Positions 4,137 to 11,640 are shown, counted from the stretch's first letter. The stretch is DNA of 12,123 nt from Candidatus Saccharimonadota bacterium (GCA_017515125.1 JAFWHP010000027.1:1-12123); one strand, 5' to 3'. The notes: generated by a model from the letters alone, not told the origin. A program made the numbers and translations.

Positions 4137-6160
4137 ACGAACAACTCGGTAATAAAACGCAAGCTGGCGACGCTTCAGTGGATGCAGGACAATGGCAGAG
4201 AGTAATGGCAGAGCAGGGGGGAATTGGAGATGATGGGTCAAAAAAAGCAGAAAGTGAACACGATCTAAAGAAACAACGAGCGTTTAAGCGTGGGTGGGCA
4301 GGGATGATAAACTGGTATAAGAATCATCCTGACGAGATTGAAGATGTGATGTACGCGGGAGCCGAACATGATTTGGAGTGGTATCAGCAAAATTTCACAA
4401 ACGACGCATACAGAACCGAACGCGCAAATCTTATCGAGGGGCGTTTGAAAAGAGAAAGAGAAGTGTCGGCCGAAATCCAATCGCAGGAATTGGTCGACTC
4501 TGAGACGGCGCTCCAGTTGGCAAGAGAAAGAATCAACCAGGAATATCAAGATTATATTGATGCAAAAAAACTAGCTAGCCAAGAAATACATGATCGAGAA
4601 GATAACGACGAAGAGAAACAGGCGATTAAGGAATTGCAGCTAGAACTAGCAAACAAGCAATTAAATAGTATTAGGGAACTGACTAGCGAAGAATCTCAAA
4701 AACTAAACGAAGCGTTAAAAAATGGCGACATTAATCAGGCGCAATATGACGCAAGATTTCAAACAATTCGCTATCATGTTCTCAAGCAAATCAAAAACCT
4801 GGGCGACCTATACCCAAGTTTCGCGAACAGCGAAGGGTTCAAAGAGGATTACGACAGAATTAGCAATGAGCTAGCAGAGATAGAGAATAGCTTCGCACCC
4901 CAACCACAGGAAGCGCCAGAGTCCGAAGAGGGAGATGAAGCAAAAGACGAAACGGACAACCCTGTTGCCGAGGAATCTGAAGATGCCGGCGCAGATGATG
5001 GGACAAACGCGGACCTTGTAGACGAAGAACAAGGGGCCGCCCCGGGCGTGGCCTCCGAGTATACAGATGAAGATGTCGATAAGCCAAAAGGCGACGACGA
5101 GGTGGGCAGTGAAGGATCTGACGAGGCAGGCGATAAAGGATCTGACATAAGCAATATCTGGGAGACATACTTTAAGAAAATGCGCAAAAAAACGACTACC
5201 GGAGCATCTTTGAATGATGGCGGAGGTAATAATAAAAAATCCGACCAAGACAACCCTAAGGATGGCTCTGAAGACGATCTTAAGGACGACCCTGAAGACA
5301 AAGGCCTAAGCGGCGATTCGGGCGGATCGCAAAGCGACGATCCTGACCTTAAAACCAAAGCAGACGTCATGCGAAAGAGAGACGAACTACCCAAGAAGTA
5401 TTCCGAAGAGAAGATTAAGAAAAAAAGAGCAGAACTTCTTCGGCAAAACGAGGAGAGAAAACTCGAAAAAGCCAGGACAGAATTAGCCAAGCTATATGTC
5501 GAACAAAAAAGCATTTTTGCCAGCAAAGAAAAACGCAACGCGTATGAAGATGCTCTAGCTAAATTCAGCGAACAGATTACGGAGTATCTAGGAAATGAGG
5601 CTAAACGCCAAGAAGAGGAGCAACGGTCGCGCGACGATGCCGAAATCGCAAGAACATACCGTAATTGGGAGGCCGAAGGGAGAGATGCCGAGGCAATCGA
5701 CAAGTTTCTAGAAAAGAAGCAAGAAGCCGCCGAAAGAAAACGCCAATCAGAAAAGGCCATAACTCTCGCGAGTGGCTACGCAGACGAGCGTATCGCTTTC
5801 GCCGAATCGGTAAAAAACGAGCTAAAAAGTAGACCCCTCTACAAAAAAGCCATCGGCAAACTCGGTAGCATATTCAGATTAGGCCGTCGTAGTGCCGATA
5901 TTCTGTCGCAGAATCACAAACTGTGGCAGCCTGGACAACCTCAAGAAGAACCCGCCCAAATTCGTCCAGCCGAACCGGCCCAGCCAAACCCCCAATCGCC
6001 CCAGCAAGCCGTTGATTCCGGCACCCAGCAAGACCGAGACTGGTTTAATCGCAACGGCAATTCTGGACGTAGTATCAATGACCCATACGATAGCGCCGAT
6101 GGCGCTGGGAGAGGCTTCGGAATAGATGACCAACCATCAAGCGATCCAAGTGCTGCCTAA
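4133..6160 (+). CDS. Large acidic coiled-coil protein of unknown function
   Basis: This 675-residue protein belongs to no family I recognise. Residues 95-255 are charged and helix-rich, suggesting coiled coil. Residues 256-410 are strongly acidic, rich in Asp, Glu, Ser and Gly and surely disordered, with repeats such as EGSDEAGDKGSD and DGSEDDLKDDPEDKG. Residues 420-570 return to helix and include a compact segment, LAKLYVEQKSIFASKEKRNAYEDALAKF (about 451-478), that may be a small conserved domain. The C-terminus (about 598-675) is Pro/Gln- then Gly/Asp-rich. No signal peptide or membrane segment is seen. It overlaps the preceding gene by four bases. The layout (helical, acidic linker, helical) suggests a scaffold or adaptor protein. 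No clear terminator follows. Confidence 0.7.
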   Translation: MNEQLGNKTQAGDASVDAGQWQRVMAEQGGIGDDGSKKAESEHDLKKQRAFKRGWAGMINWYKNHPDEIEDVMYAGAEHDLEWYQQNFTNDAYRTERANLIEGRLKREREVSAEIQSQELVDSETALQLARERINQEYQDYIDAKKLASQEIHDREDNDEEKQAIKELQLELANKQLNSIRELTSEESQKLNEALKNGDINQAQYDARFQTIRYHVLKQIKNLGDLYPSFANSEGFKEDYDRISNELAEIENSFAPQPQEAPESEEGDEAKDETDNPVAEESEDAGADDGTNADLVDEEQGAAPGVASEYTDEDVDKPKGDDEVGSEGSDEAGDKGSDISNIWETYFKKMRKKTTTGASLNDGGGNNKKSDQDNPKDGSEDDLKDDPEDKGLSGDSGGSQSDDPDLKTKADVMRKRDELPKKYSEEKIKKKRAELLRQNEERKLEKARTELAKLYVEQKSIFASKEKRNAYEDALAKFSEQITEYLGNEAKRQEEEQRSRDDAEIARTYRNWEAEGRDAEAIDKFLEKKQEAAERKRQSEKAITLASGYADERIAFAESVKNELKSRPLYKKAIGKLGSIFRLGRRSADILSQNHKLWQPGQPQEEPAQIRPAEPAQPNPQSPQQAVDSGTQQDRDWFNRNGNSGRSINDPYDSADGAGRGFGIDDQPSSDPSAA

Positions 6161-6228
6161 AGCCTAAAAGCACCCACGCCATTATATATACCTTAAAACC
6201 GCAACCCATTCCCAAAAATTCTCGCTTA

Positions 6229-6237
6229 TGATATAAT
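6229..6237 (+). promoter_or_regulatory. Extended -10 promoter of the acyl-CoA synthetase gene
   Basis: TGATATAAT at 6229-6237, with a partial -35 (TTCCCA at 6209-6214) at 17-base spacing. The predicted start near 6244 leaves a leader of about 22 bases. Confidence 0.7.
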
Positions 6238-6265
6238 GATACTAGTTACATAAGGAGTTATTTTC

Positions 6266-7987
6266 GTGAAAAAATCTAAGCAAAAAACTAATGCAGAAAA
6301 GCCTTGGCTGCAGTATTATGAAGAAGAGGGACTTCCTAGCCATATTGAATACCCGGACTGCTCAATGGTGGATATGATTATGCAATCGGCCGAAAGATGG
6401 CCGGACAACGTTGCTTATTCATATTATGGGCATAAGGTTACCTTCAAGAACTTTATCAGAAAAATCGAAAAAGCCGCTCGCGCTCTTAAGAACTACGGTG
6501 TCAAAGAGGGTGACCGGGTCACTATTTGTATGCCAAATACCCCAGAGGGGATTACTATGGTCTACGCTGTCAACATGGTCGGCGCCGTCTGCAATATGGT
6601 CCATCCGCTATCTTCAGAGAAAGAACTCGAGTATTTCATTAAAGTCGCAAATTCGAAATACGTTCTCGTTATTGACGCGGTTTTTGACAAAATCTACAAA
6701 CTCCGCGATACTGCCGGTTTGGAAAGGATCATTGTGGTCCGCCCCAGCGACGGTCTGGGTTTTCTCAAGAAAAAACTCTACAATACGCTCCACATCAAAA
6801 AAGTTCGCCTCCCGGCCAACGATAGCCGCGTAGTTCTTTGGGAAGATTTTATCGCAAATTCCTATTTCTATCAGGGCAATTATCACGAAGAGCGTGGCGG
6901 GGAAGATCTGGCCGTTATTATGTATTCTGGAGGCACTACGGGCGCGCCTAAGGCCGTTATGCTTTCGAACCTTAATATCAACGCAGAATCAATCTGCGAC
7001 GCCACTATGATACGCCAAGTCTCTCCAGGGGCAACTGTTCTTTCGATTTTACCGCTTTTTCACTGTTTTGGACTAGGTGTTTGTATTCACACTCCTCTCT
7101 GTAAAGGCATGGGCTGCATTTTAATACCTGCCTTTTCTCATAAGCAATTCGCCGACATCATCAAGAAAAACTCCCCCAATTTCATCGTCGGAGTTCCTAC
7201 GTTATTCGAAGCGCTCATCAATACCAAGCTTAAAAGCGACGATTTGAGCTCTATCACCGCAGTGATTTGTGGCGGCGACGCCCTTAATCAGACCTTGCGC
7301 GATAAGGTAAATACCTATCTGGCGGAGCATGGCTCTAATGCTAAAATTCGCGTCGGTTACGGCCTTACTGAAGGCTCAGGCGCAGTATGTCTTTCCCCAG
7401 AAAACACTTTCGCAGACGGTATTATCGGCGTGCCATTCCCAGATATGGACTTCAAAATCGTCAAAAACGGTACTTTTAAGGCTCTTCCAGCCGGCGAAGA
7501 AGGCGAGATTTGTCTTTCTGGCCCATTAGTTATGATGGGCTATCTTGGCGACGAAGTCGAAACCGCCCAGACTCTTCAGCTCCATGACGACGGCAAGGTC
7601 TGGCTTCATACCGGCGATCTCGGCCGTCTCGGCGAAGATGGACTTCTCTATTTTGCGCAGCGCTTGAAACGTATGATTGTCTCTAGCGGATACAATATTT
7701 ACCCAACTCACCTCGAATCTGTCATTAACTCTCACGAAGCGGTACTGACCTCTATTGTTATAGGCATTGACCATCCTTACAAGGGTCAGGTTCCGAAGGC
7801 CTTTATCGTCCTGAAGCCAGGTTATAAGGCTGGCCGTCGTATCGAGCGCGAAATCAGGGAGCTTCTAGAGCGAAACGTCCCAATATACGCTCTGCCAGCT
7901 GCCTACGAATTTCGCGATAAATTACCTACCACGAAGATTGGCAAGGTTGCCTTCCGCGAGCTCGAAAAAGAAGAAAAAGCCAAGTAG
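6266..7987 (+). CDS. AMP-forming acyl-CoA synthetase (long-chain fatty acid-CoA ligase type)
   Basis: This 573-residue protein is an ANL-superfamily adenylating enzyme, expected to activate a carboxylic acid with ATP and transfer it to CoA. Core motifs are in order: YSGGTTGAPKA (220-230; the usual Gly after Pro-Lys is Ala), GYGLTEGSG (364-372), HTGD (448-451), RLKR (466-469) and PTTKIGK (554-560), with K560 as the catalytic Lys of the C-terminal domain. Full length and the C-terminal lid suggest an active enzyme. The similarity pattern fits medium- or long-chain acyl-CoA synthetases better than acetyl-CoA synthetase, but the acid is not certain. Translation starts at GTG 6266, fixed by AAGGAG at 6252-6257. 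It is a single-gene unit. In a host that probably lacks fatty acid synthesis, it may activate scavenged fatty acids for membrane lipids (inference). Confidence 0.88.
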   Translation: MKKSKQKTNAEKPWLQYYEEEGLPSHIEYPDCSMVDMIMQSAERWPDNVAYSYYGHKVTFKNFIRKIEKAARALKNYGVKEGDRVTICMPNTPEGITMVYAVNMVGAVCNMVHPLSSEKELEYFIKVANSKYVLVIDAVFDKIYKLRDTAGLERIIVVRPSDGLGFLKKKLYNTLHIKKVRLPANDSRVVLWEDFIANSYFYQGNYHEERGGEDLAVIMYSGGTTGAPKAVMLSNLNINAESICDATMIRQVSPGATVLSILPLFHCFGLGVCIHTPLCKGMGCILIPAFSHKQFADIIKKNSPNFIVGVPTLFEALINTKLKSDDLSSITAVICGGDALNQTLRDKVNTYLAEHGSNAKIRVGYGLTEGSGAVCLSPENTFADGIIGVPFPDMDFKIVKNGTFKALPAGEEGEICLSGPLVMMGYLGDEVETAQTLQLHDDGKVWLHTGDLGRLGEDGLLYFAQRLKRMIVSSGYNIYPTHLESVINSHEAVLTSIVIGIDHPYKGQVPKAFIVLKPGYKAGRRIEREIRELLERNVPIYALPAAYEFRDKLPTTKIGKVAFRELEKEEKAK

Positions 7988-8000
7988 ATAGCATAGGGTA

Positions 8001-8035
8001 GGCAGAGGGGTTTATCTCTCTGCCCCCAGAGGGGG
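8001..8035 (+). terminator. Possible terminator with two competing hairpins
   Basis: GGCAGAG (8001-8007) pairs with CTCTGCC (8018-8024). The overlapping CCCCC (8023-8027) can instead pair with GGGGG (8031-8035) around a three-base loop. No T-run follows directly. It lies between the convergent acyl-CoA synthetase and glycosyltransferase genes and may serve one or both. Confidence 0.4.
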
Positions 8036-8098
8036 ATTAAAAGTACCTATTTTTGCTAGCGCCTGGATACCTCAGTTAAATAGCATTGAACAATTTTT

Positions 8099-9043
8099 TT
8101 ATCCCCAATAATTTAAGCGTACTCTAATCCTTAGTCTTAGAGATTTTTGTTTTAAGAACCGATTTTTTCGCCATTTTGGAAAGTATTTCTTCAGCATCTT
8201 TCTAGAACGTGCAAAACCTGGCCGCCCCTCAGGGAATTGCGCAAAATCTTTCGCTGAATCAATTAGTAAGTTCCAAATGAAGAACCATTCTAGCTCGTCG
8301 TGATACAATTTTGCCGCCCTAGCCTTCTGAAAACGCCCATAAAGCCCTTCCAGTGCCGGAAAGATATCATAAGCGCTTTCGTCCCAAGAATGCCTGTGAA
8401 GCACCGAATTTTGCGTCTGACGATAAAAATACAGCGGAGCATCAACAGCCGCGAATTTATCCGTGTAGAGAATCAATGCAGACATTAACTCCATATCTTC
8501 ATGTATCCGTCCCTCCTGAAAGTGAAAGTTATTTTTTCTCCACCAATCGCGCCGAATTAAGACTTGCCATGGCCCCATCCCATATCGTACAAACTTACTC
8601 TTGTAATCTTTCTCGGAAGGCAGTACAGGCGCCAAAATCTTTTTATGCCCATCCGCCTTGACTCCGCCGTCATATACCCTTTTTGCCCCCATCATTACCA
8701 AATCGGCCTCAGTTTTATCGGCTTCTCTTAGCAGTTTCGAAACCGCATCTTTAGAAATCCAGTCATCCGCATCAACGAACCAAATGTATTCGCCTTTTGC
8801 TCGCGCGGCACCATAATTCTTGGCGGCCGCAGCCCCAGGGGTATGGCAGTGTAATATTTTTATGATTTCTGGAGCATTTGCCATCAGCTTTTTGGCTACC
8901 GCCAGGGAATTATCGTTCGAATCATTATCGACAAGCAGTATTTCGCCCTCTATGCCCGAAAGCGCCTGCAAAATAGATTCGACGCATCTTGCCAGGTATT
9001 TTTCGGCATTATAGACCGGTACAATAATCGATATTTTTAGCAT
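8099..9043 (-). CDS. Family 2 glycosyltransferase
   Basis: This 314-residue protein is a GT-A fold, GT2-family glycosyltransferase that should transfer a sugar from a nucleotide-sugar donor during polysaccharide, glycolipid or cell-wall polymer synthesis. The N-terminus ISIIVPVYNAEKYLARCVESIL is classic for the family. The nucleotide-binding acidic residue lies in LLVDNDSNDNS (37-46), the metal-binding DADD is at 91-94, and HEDMEL (181-186) matches the acceptor-side ED motif. No membrane anchor is obvious; the basic C-terminus (KKYFPKWRKNRFLKQKSLRLRIRVRL) may bind the membrane surface. A TGGTATAAT promoter on the minus strand (9143-9135) gives a leader of about 85 bases. The ribosome binding site is weak (AGAGAAA). 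It diverges from the COG2426-type gene. Donor and acceptor are unknown. Confidence 0.88.
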   Translation of the reverse strand: MLKISIIVPVYNAEKYLARCVESILQALSGIEGEILLVDNDSNDNSLAVAKKLMANAPEIIKILHCHTPGAAAAKNYGAARAKGEYIWFVDADDWISKDAVSKLLREADKTEADLVMMGAKRVYDGGVKADGHKKILAPVLPSEKDYKSKFVRYGMGPWQVLIRRDWWRKNNFHFQEGRIHEDMELMSALILYTDKFAAVDAPLYFYRQTQNSVLHRHSWDESAYDIFPALEGLYGRFQKARAAKLYHDELEWFFIWNLLIDSAKDFAQFPEGRPGFARSRKMLKKYFPKWRKNRFLKQKSLRLRIRVRLNYWG

Positions 9044-9134
9044 ATTTCTCTAGTTATTTAACATTGTTTGAACTAAATAAATTACGGCGAAACTCTTAAG
9101 CCCACAAAGCACGTCGGATTTCTTCCGTACTATG

Positions 9135-9143
9135 ATTATACCA
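9135..9143 (-). promoter_or_regulatory. Extended -10 promoter of the glycosyltransferase gene
   Basis: On the minus strand TGGTATAAT occupies 9143-9135, predicting a start near 9128. The -35 region would lie at 9163-9158, over the -10 and first transcribed bases of the divergent plus-strand gene. Confidence 0.6.
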
Positions 9144-9148
9144 TCTTA

Positions 9149-9157
9149 TGATATAAT
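9149..9157 (+). promoter_or_regulatory. Extended -10 promoter giving a leaderless transcript
   Basis: TGATATAAT at 9149-9157 is followed by six bases and then the ATG at 9164, so transcription should begin at the start codon. No ribosome binding site is possible. The geometry is identical to that at the ROK gene. Confidence 0.7.
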
Positions 9158-9163
9158 AAAGCT

Positions 9164-9652
9164 ATGATTTGGAAAATTCTTATCGTGCTTTTGATTTCTA
9201 TGGTTCCTTTAATTGAGCTGCGTGGTGCCATCCCGATTGCGGTCGGCATGGATTTAGGCCTTCCGGAATGGTTAGTCCTCATCATTGCTATTATCGGCAA
9301 TATACTCCCCGTTCCAGTCATCTATTTCTTCGCTCGTAAAGTTCTAGAGTGGGGCGCCAAAGTCAAGTGGAAGCCTCTTAGGCAATTTTGCAACTTTTGT
9401 CTCAAAAAAGGCCAAAAAGGCGGCGAAAAACTTCTTAAAAAAGCCGGCAAATCTGGCACTTACTTTGCGCTTTTTCTCTTTGTTGCTGTCCCCATCCCCG
9501 GCACCGGTGCCTGGACTGGTACGCTCGCTGCCAGCATCTTAAATCTCGATTTCAAAAAAACCATGCTTGCTATTTCTGCCGGCGTCTTAACTGCTGGACT
9601 TATTATGCTTGCGGTTTCTCTCGGGCTCTTCAAGCTTCTTTTTGGCATTTAA
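9164..9652 (+). CDS. Small multidrug export-type membrane protein (COG2426)
   Basis: This 162-residue integral membrane protein matches the putative small multidrug export family (COG2426, Sm_multidrug_ex), which resembles DedA/VTT proteins in having re-entrant motifs. The N-terminal signature PLIELRGAIPIAVG (15-28) and the second motif VPIPGTGAWTGTLAA (109-123) are both present. Hydrophobic segments lie at about 4-28, 36-57, 99-125 and 137-160, separated by a basic loop (64-97, many Lys) that should be cytoplasmic. Despite the family name, a transport substrate is not well established. The ATG sits at the predicted transcription start, so the message is probably leaderless. Full length for the family. 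Confidence 0.82.
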   Translation: MIWKILIVLLISMVPLIELRGAIPIAVGMDLGLPEWLVLIIAIIGNILPVPVIYFFARKVLEWGAKVKWKPLRQFCNFCLKKGQKGGEKLLKKAGKSGTYFALFLFVAVPIPGTGAWTGTLAASILNLDFKKTMLAISAGVLTAGLIMLAVSLGLFKLLFGI

Positions 9653-9783
9653 ATCCTCCATTGCTAACATAAGCCCATGCGATAGCCGTTTATGGATGGC
9701 CAAATCAGTCCACGACGATAGCCGTACATTTAAACCGATTTTAAGCTTCATTCGTTATCATTAAAGCATAAACGAAAGGAAAG

Positions 9784-9840
9784 ATGATGAATTACAATAA
9801 ACCGAGAAAAGAACACAGGTATTTCAATTACACAATTTAA
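9784..9840 (+). CDS. Possible 17-18 residue small ORF
   Basis: ATGATG at 9784-9789 opens a frame of 18 codons (MMNYNKPRKEHRYFNYTI) ending in TAA at 9838-9840. The only support is a good ribosome binding site (AAAGGA at 9775-9780, six bases before the second ATG). The peptide is basic and aromatic, with no recognised motif. It ends just before the promoter of the next gene. It may be a leader peptide or chance. Confidence 0.25.
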   Translation: MMNYNKPRKEHRYFNYTI

Positions 9841-9845
9841 ATATA

Positions 9846-9854
9846 TGCTATAAT
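9846..9854 (+). promoter_or_regulatory. Extended -10 promoter of the single-pass membrane protein gene
   Basis: TGCTATAAT at 9846-9854; predicted start near 9861, leaving a leader of about 13 bases that is mostly ribosome binding site (AAGGAG at 9863-9868). Confidence 0.7.
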
Positions 9855-9873
9855 ATATCCATAAGGAGAAAAA

Positions 9874-10362
9874 ATGGCTACAAAAAAATCAAAAACAACC
9901 AACAAAACCTCAAAATCATCAAAATACAACGCGAAGCACATATTTTGTCATCCTTCGACTTGGATCGCGGCTACCCTGGCTCTAGCTCTACTTGTCGTTT
10001 ATGGCGTCTCAATGTATGGTTTCAAGCATGTTGATACTAAAACCGATCTCGAAATTGCAAAACTTGAGCTCTTTGATTCTCTTATTCAGGATAGCCTTAG
10101 TGCCGTTCAAGTCAATTCCGAAAAACCTTCTATAAACAAAGCTACTGGTTACGGCGTTTCTGATGAAGATGGTACTTTTTACGTTACTTTTGACTACACC
10201 ACTTATAATATCGACGAAGAGCAGAATGCTACCCCGGACGAAACCAAGCACGCCATCATGTATTTCTGGAAAGACAAAGAACGTGGCACTTATTCGCACG
10301 CTTTCTCCTATCATGACGACGATTATCATCCCGGTGGCACTTACGTAAAGCTCGAAAACTAG
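9874..10362 (+). CDS. Single-pass membrane protein of unknown function
   Basis: This 162-residue protein starts with a Lys/Ser/Thr-rich tail (1-28), followed by one hydrophobic helix (WIAATLALALLVVYGVSMYG, about 30-49) and an extracytoplasmic domain of about 110 residues. The positive N-terminus implies an N-in, C-out orientation. The outer domain has alternating polar and aromatic segments (GTFYVTFDYTTYNI, HAIMYFWKDKERGTYSHAFSYHDDDYHPGG) that look like a small beta-rich fold, and ends with an acidic and His-rich patch that could bind metal. I do not recognise a family. AAGGAG lies five bases before the ATG. It converges on the L,D-transpeptidase gene, with a hairpin between them. Confidence 0.68.
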   Translation: MATKKSKTTNKTSKSSKYNAKHIFCHPSTWIAATLALALLVVYGVSMYGFKHVDTKTDLEIAKLELFDSLIQDSLSAVQVNSEKPSINKATGYGVSDEDGTFYVTFDYTTYNIDEEQNATPDETKHAIMYFWKDKERGTYSHAFSYHDDDYHPGGTYVKLEN

Positions 10363-10388
10363 AAAAAGGCCCGAGATTTTCTCGGGCC
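10363..10388 (-). terminator. Intrinsic terminator of the L,D-transpeptidase gene
   Basis: GGCCCGAG (10368-10375) and CTCGGGCC (10381-10388) form a perfect 8-bp GC-rich stem with a five-base loop. Read on the minus strand it is followed by TTTTT (10367-10363), so it chiefly ends the transpeptidase message. On the plus strand it lies directly after the stop of the opposing gene but lacks a T-run. Confidence 0.85.
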
Positions 10389-10399
10389 AGAAGATACTG

Positions 10400-10888
10400 T
10401 CAATAAACATAAACCGGCGTTCCGTAATCAGTGTTATTGTAGACAATCTCCGCAAACCAACACGGTACGTTCACGCACCCATGAGAGCCACCGCCCTGAT
10501 AGATAGTCCCACCGTACTCGCTCCGCCAAGCATCCGCATCATGGATTGCAATTCCGTCATTAAAAAAGGTCGCATAGGCCGAGTAGTAAACGTCCATCAT
10601 GTAGAAGTCGCTCCGTTTATACCAGACGTTATAAAGTCCGGTAGGTGTCGGCGAGCTATATGTATCGCCAGTGACACAATCCGTATCGGCAATCACATCA
10701 CCGTCTACGCAAGCATAAGCATGCTGATTGTCGATATCAACAATCATGATTGTCCCATATTCATCAGCATACTCCGCTACGGTGTCCGGTATCCAGACTG
10801 AAGCATTTTCTTCGGTCTCGGCCGCCAATGTTGGCCCGGGCAAATTTAAAGTGAACAGCACCCAGGCTAAAACTACCGCCAGTTTCAT
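10400..10888 (-). CDS. Secreted L,D-transpeptidase (YkuD domain)
   Basis: This is a 162-residue exported enzyme that forms or edits peptidoglycan cross-links through a catalytic cysteine, acting outside the membrane. The YkuD active-site region is complete: IAIHDADAW with His116, then GGGSHGCVNVP with Cys138 of the SHGC motif. The following residue is Val-Asn instead of the common Val-Arg. I chose ATG at 10888 rather than a TTG 11 codons upstream (10921). From 10888 the protein begins with a proper signal peptide (MKLAVVLAWVLFTLNLPGPTLAAE, cleavage near residue 23), and AAGGGGGTG lies just five bases before it. It is a minimal form, with the catalytic domain and no separate peptidoglycan-binding module. 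The pair of extra cysteines (60, 71) may form a disulfide. Terminator at 10363-10388. Confidence 0.88.
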   Translation of the reverse strand: MKLAVVLAWVLFTLNLPGPTLAAETEENASVWIPDTVAEYADEYGTIMIVDIDNQHAYACVDGDVIADTDCVTGDTYSSPTPTGLYNVWYKRSDFYMMDVYYSAYATFFNDGIAIHDADAWRSEYGGTIYQGGGSHGCVNVPCWFAEIVYNNTDYGTPVYVY

Positions 10889-10935
10889 AAAAACACCCCC
10901 TTCATCATTAGTAAAGAACAACAGTACCTCTTATC

Positions 10936-10944
10936 ATTATATCA
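10936..10944 (-). promoter_or_regulatory. Extended -10 promoter of the L,D-transpeptidase gene
   Basis: On the minus strand TGATATAAT occupies 10944-10936; the predicted start near 10929 gives a leader of about 40 bases before the ATG at 10888. This also supports 10888 over the TTG at 10921, which would leave only about eight bases of leader. Confidence 0.68.
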
Positions 10945-11027
10945 TATTCCTGCAGAAAATACAAATCGCCCCAGACTGCCTAATCTCCCGCCCCAGACAC
11001 TCCATGTCTAATTGCCATGATTTTATA

Positions 11028-11036
11028 TGCTAAAAT
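11028..11036 (+). promoter_or_regulatory. Extended -10 promoter
   Basis: TGCTAAAAT at 11028-11036, one mismatch from the window's usual TGnTATAAT; predicted start near 11043, followed by the ribosome binding site of the gene at 11066. Confidence 0.55.
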
Positions 11037-11065
11037 ATTAATAAGAATATAGGAAAGGAATAAAA

Positions 11066-11563
11066 ATGTACGATAATGATTTTGAAAAATACCCCAGCGG
11101 CAACGCAGAAGTAGCCGGCAACTCAGTCCCGCCGGAGCAGGATTTTGACAAAAGCTTCGAAACGGGAGTTCCTGAATTTGCCGGGAATCAATTTGGCACC
11201 GCTAATGAAAGTAATAGATTCTATGGCGAAACTGTCAGTAATGATGAGTCTGCCGCCACTAGAAATATCAGAGATCAATTTCGGACACAATACTCTATGC
11301 CTAAAACCGAAAAAAGATCGCGCGAAAGCTTTATTAAGGCTCTTGCCGATATGAAAGAACTAATCTCTGAAGTAGAAGGTGCCGATCCTCGCTATGCAAA
11401 CCTTCGCCAAGCTGCTCGTGCTTCCGAAAAAGGCTATTTTGAGTACGCAGTGAAGGATTATGGCCTTCGTGGTCTTACAGACCTCTTTTCGGTACTCTCT
11501 CGGCAAAAGGCCGAAAAGCCTAACGACGCCCCCGAAGCCGATTCCCATGCCATAGTGATGTAA
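11066..11563 (+). CDS. Hypothetical soluble protein with disordered N-terminal half
   Basis: This 165-residue protein matches no family I know. Residues 1-75 are rich in Asn, Gly, Glu, Ser and Pro with no hydrophobic core, and so are probably disordered. Residues 76-155 are charged and helical (RESFIKALADMKELISEVEGADPRYANLRQAARASEKGYFEYAVKDYGLRGLTDLF). No signal peptide or membrane segment. AGGAAAGGAA lies just upstream of the ATG. A disordered acidic N-terminus with a helical C-terminus resembles the layout of the small gene downstream, and the two could be partners, although each has its own promoter. Confidence 0.68.
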   Translation: MYDNDFEKYPSGNAEVAGNSVPPEQDFDKSFETGVPEFAGNQFGTANESNRFYGETVSNDESAATRNIRDQFRTQYSMPKTEKRSRESFIKALADMKELISEVEGADPRYANLRQAARASEKGYFEYAVKDYGLRGLTDLFSVLSRQKAEKPNDAPEADSHAIVM

Positions 11564-11607
11564 ATAAATGATTTTACTGTCACCTTTAGGCAAAACCCGC
11601 GTAATTA

Positions 11608-11616
11608 TGCTATAAT
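11608..11616 (+). promoter_or_regulatory. Extended -10 promoter of the 87-residue gene
   Basis: TGCTATAAT at 11608-11616; predicted start near 11623, with GGAG at 11628-11631 as the ribosome binding site. Confidence 0.68.
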
Positions 11617-11640
11617 ATAACCATAACGGAGAAATGCTAA

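Noticed and set aside
4849..5760. A 303-codon open frame on the minus strand opposite the acidic coiled-coil gene
   Set aside because: It has a Ser/Leu-rich low-complexity product with no motif, no ribosome binding site and no promoter. It is the mirror of Glu/Asp/Lys-rich codons on the plus strand, which rarely yield stops in reverse.
8300..8661. Plus-strand frames of 62 and 102 codons inside the glycosyltransferase gene
   Set aside because: The minus-strand frame has intact GT2 motifs on both sides; the plus-strand frames have no start signals or recognisable content.
10889..10921. Extension of the L,D-transpeptidase to a TTG at 10921
   Set aside because: The extra 11 residues would bury the signal peptide and there is almost no leader after the predicted transcription start. 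The ATG at 10888 has a strong ribosome binding site.
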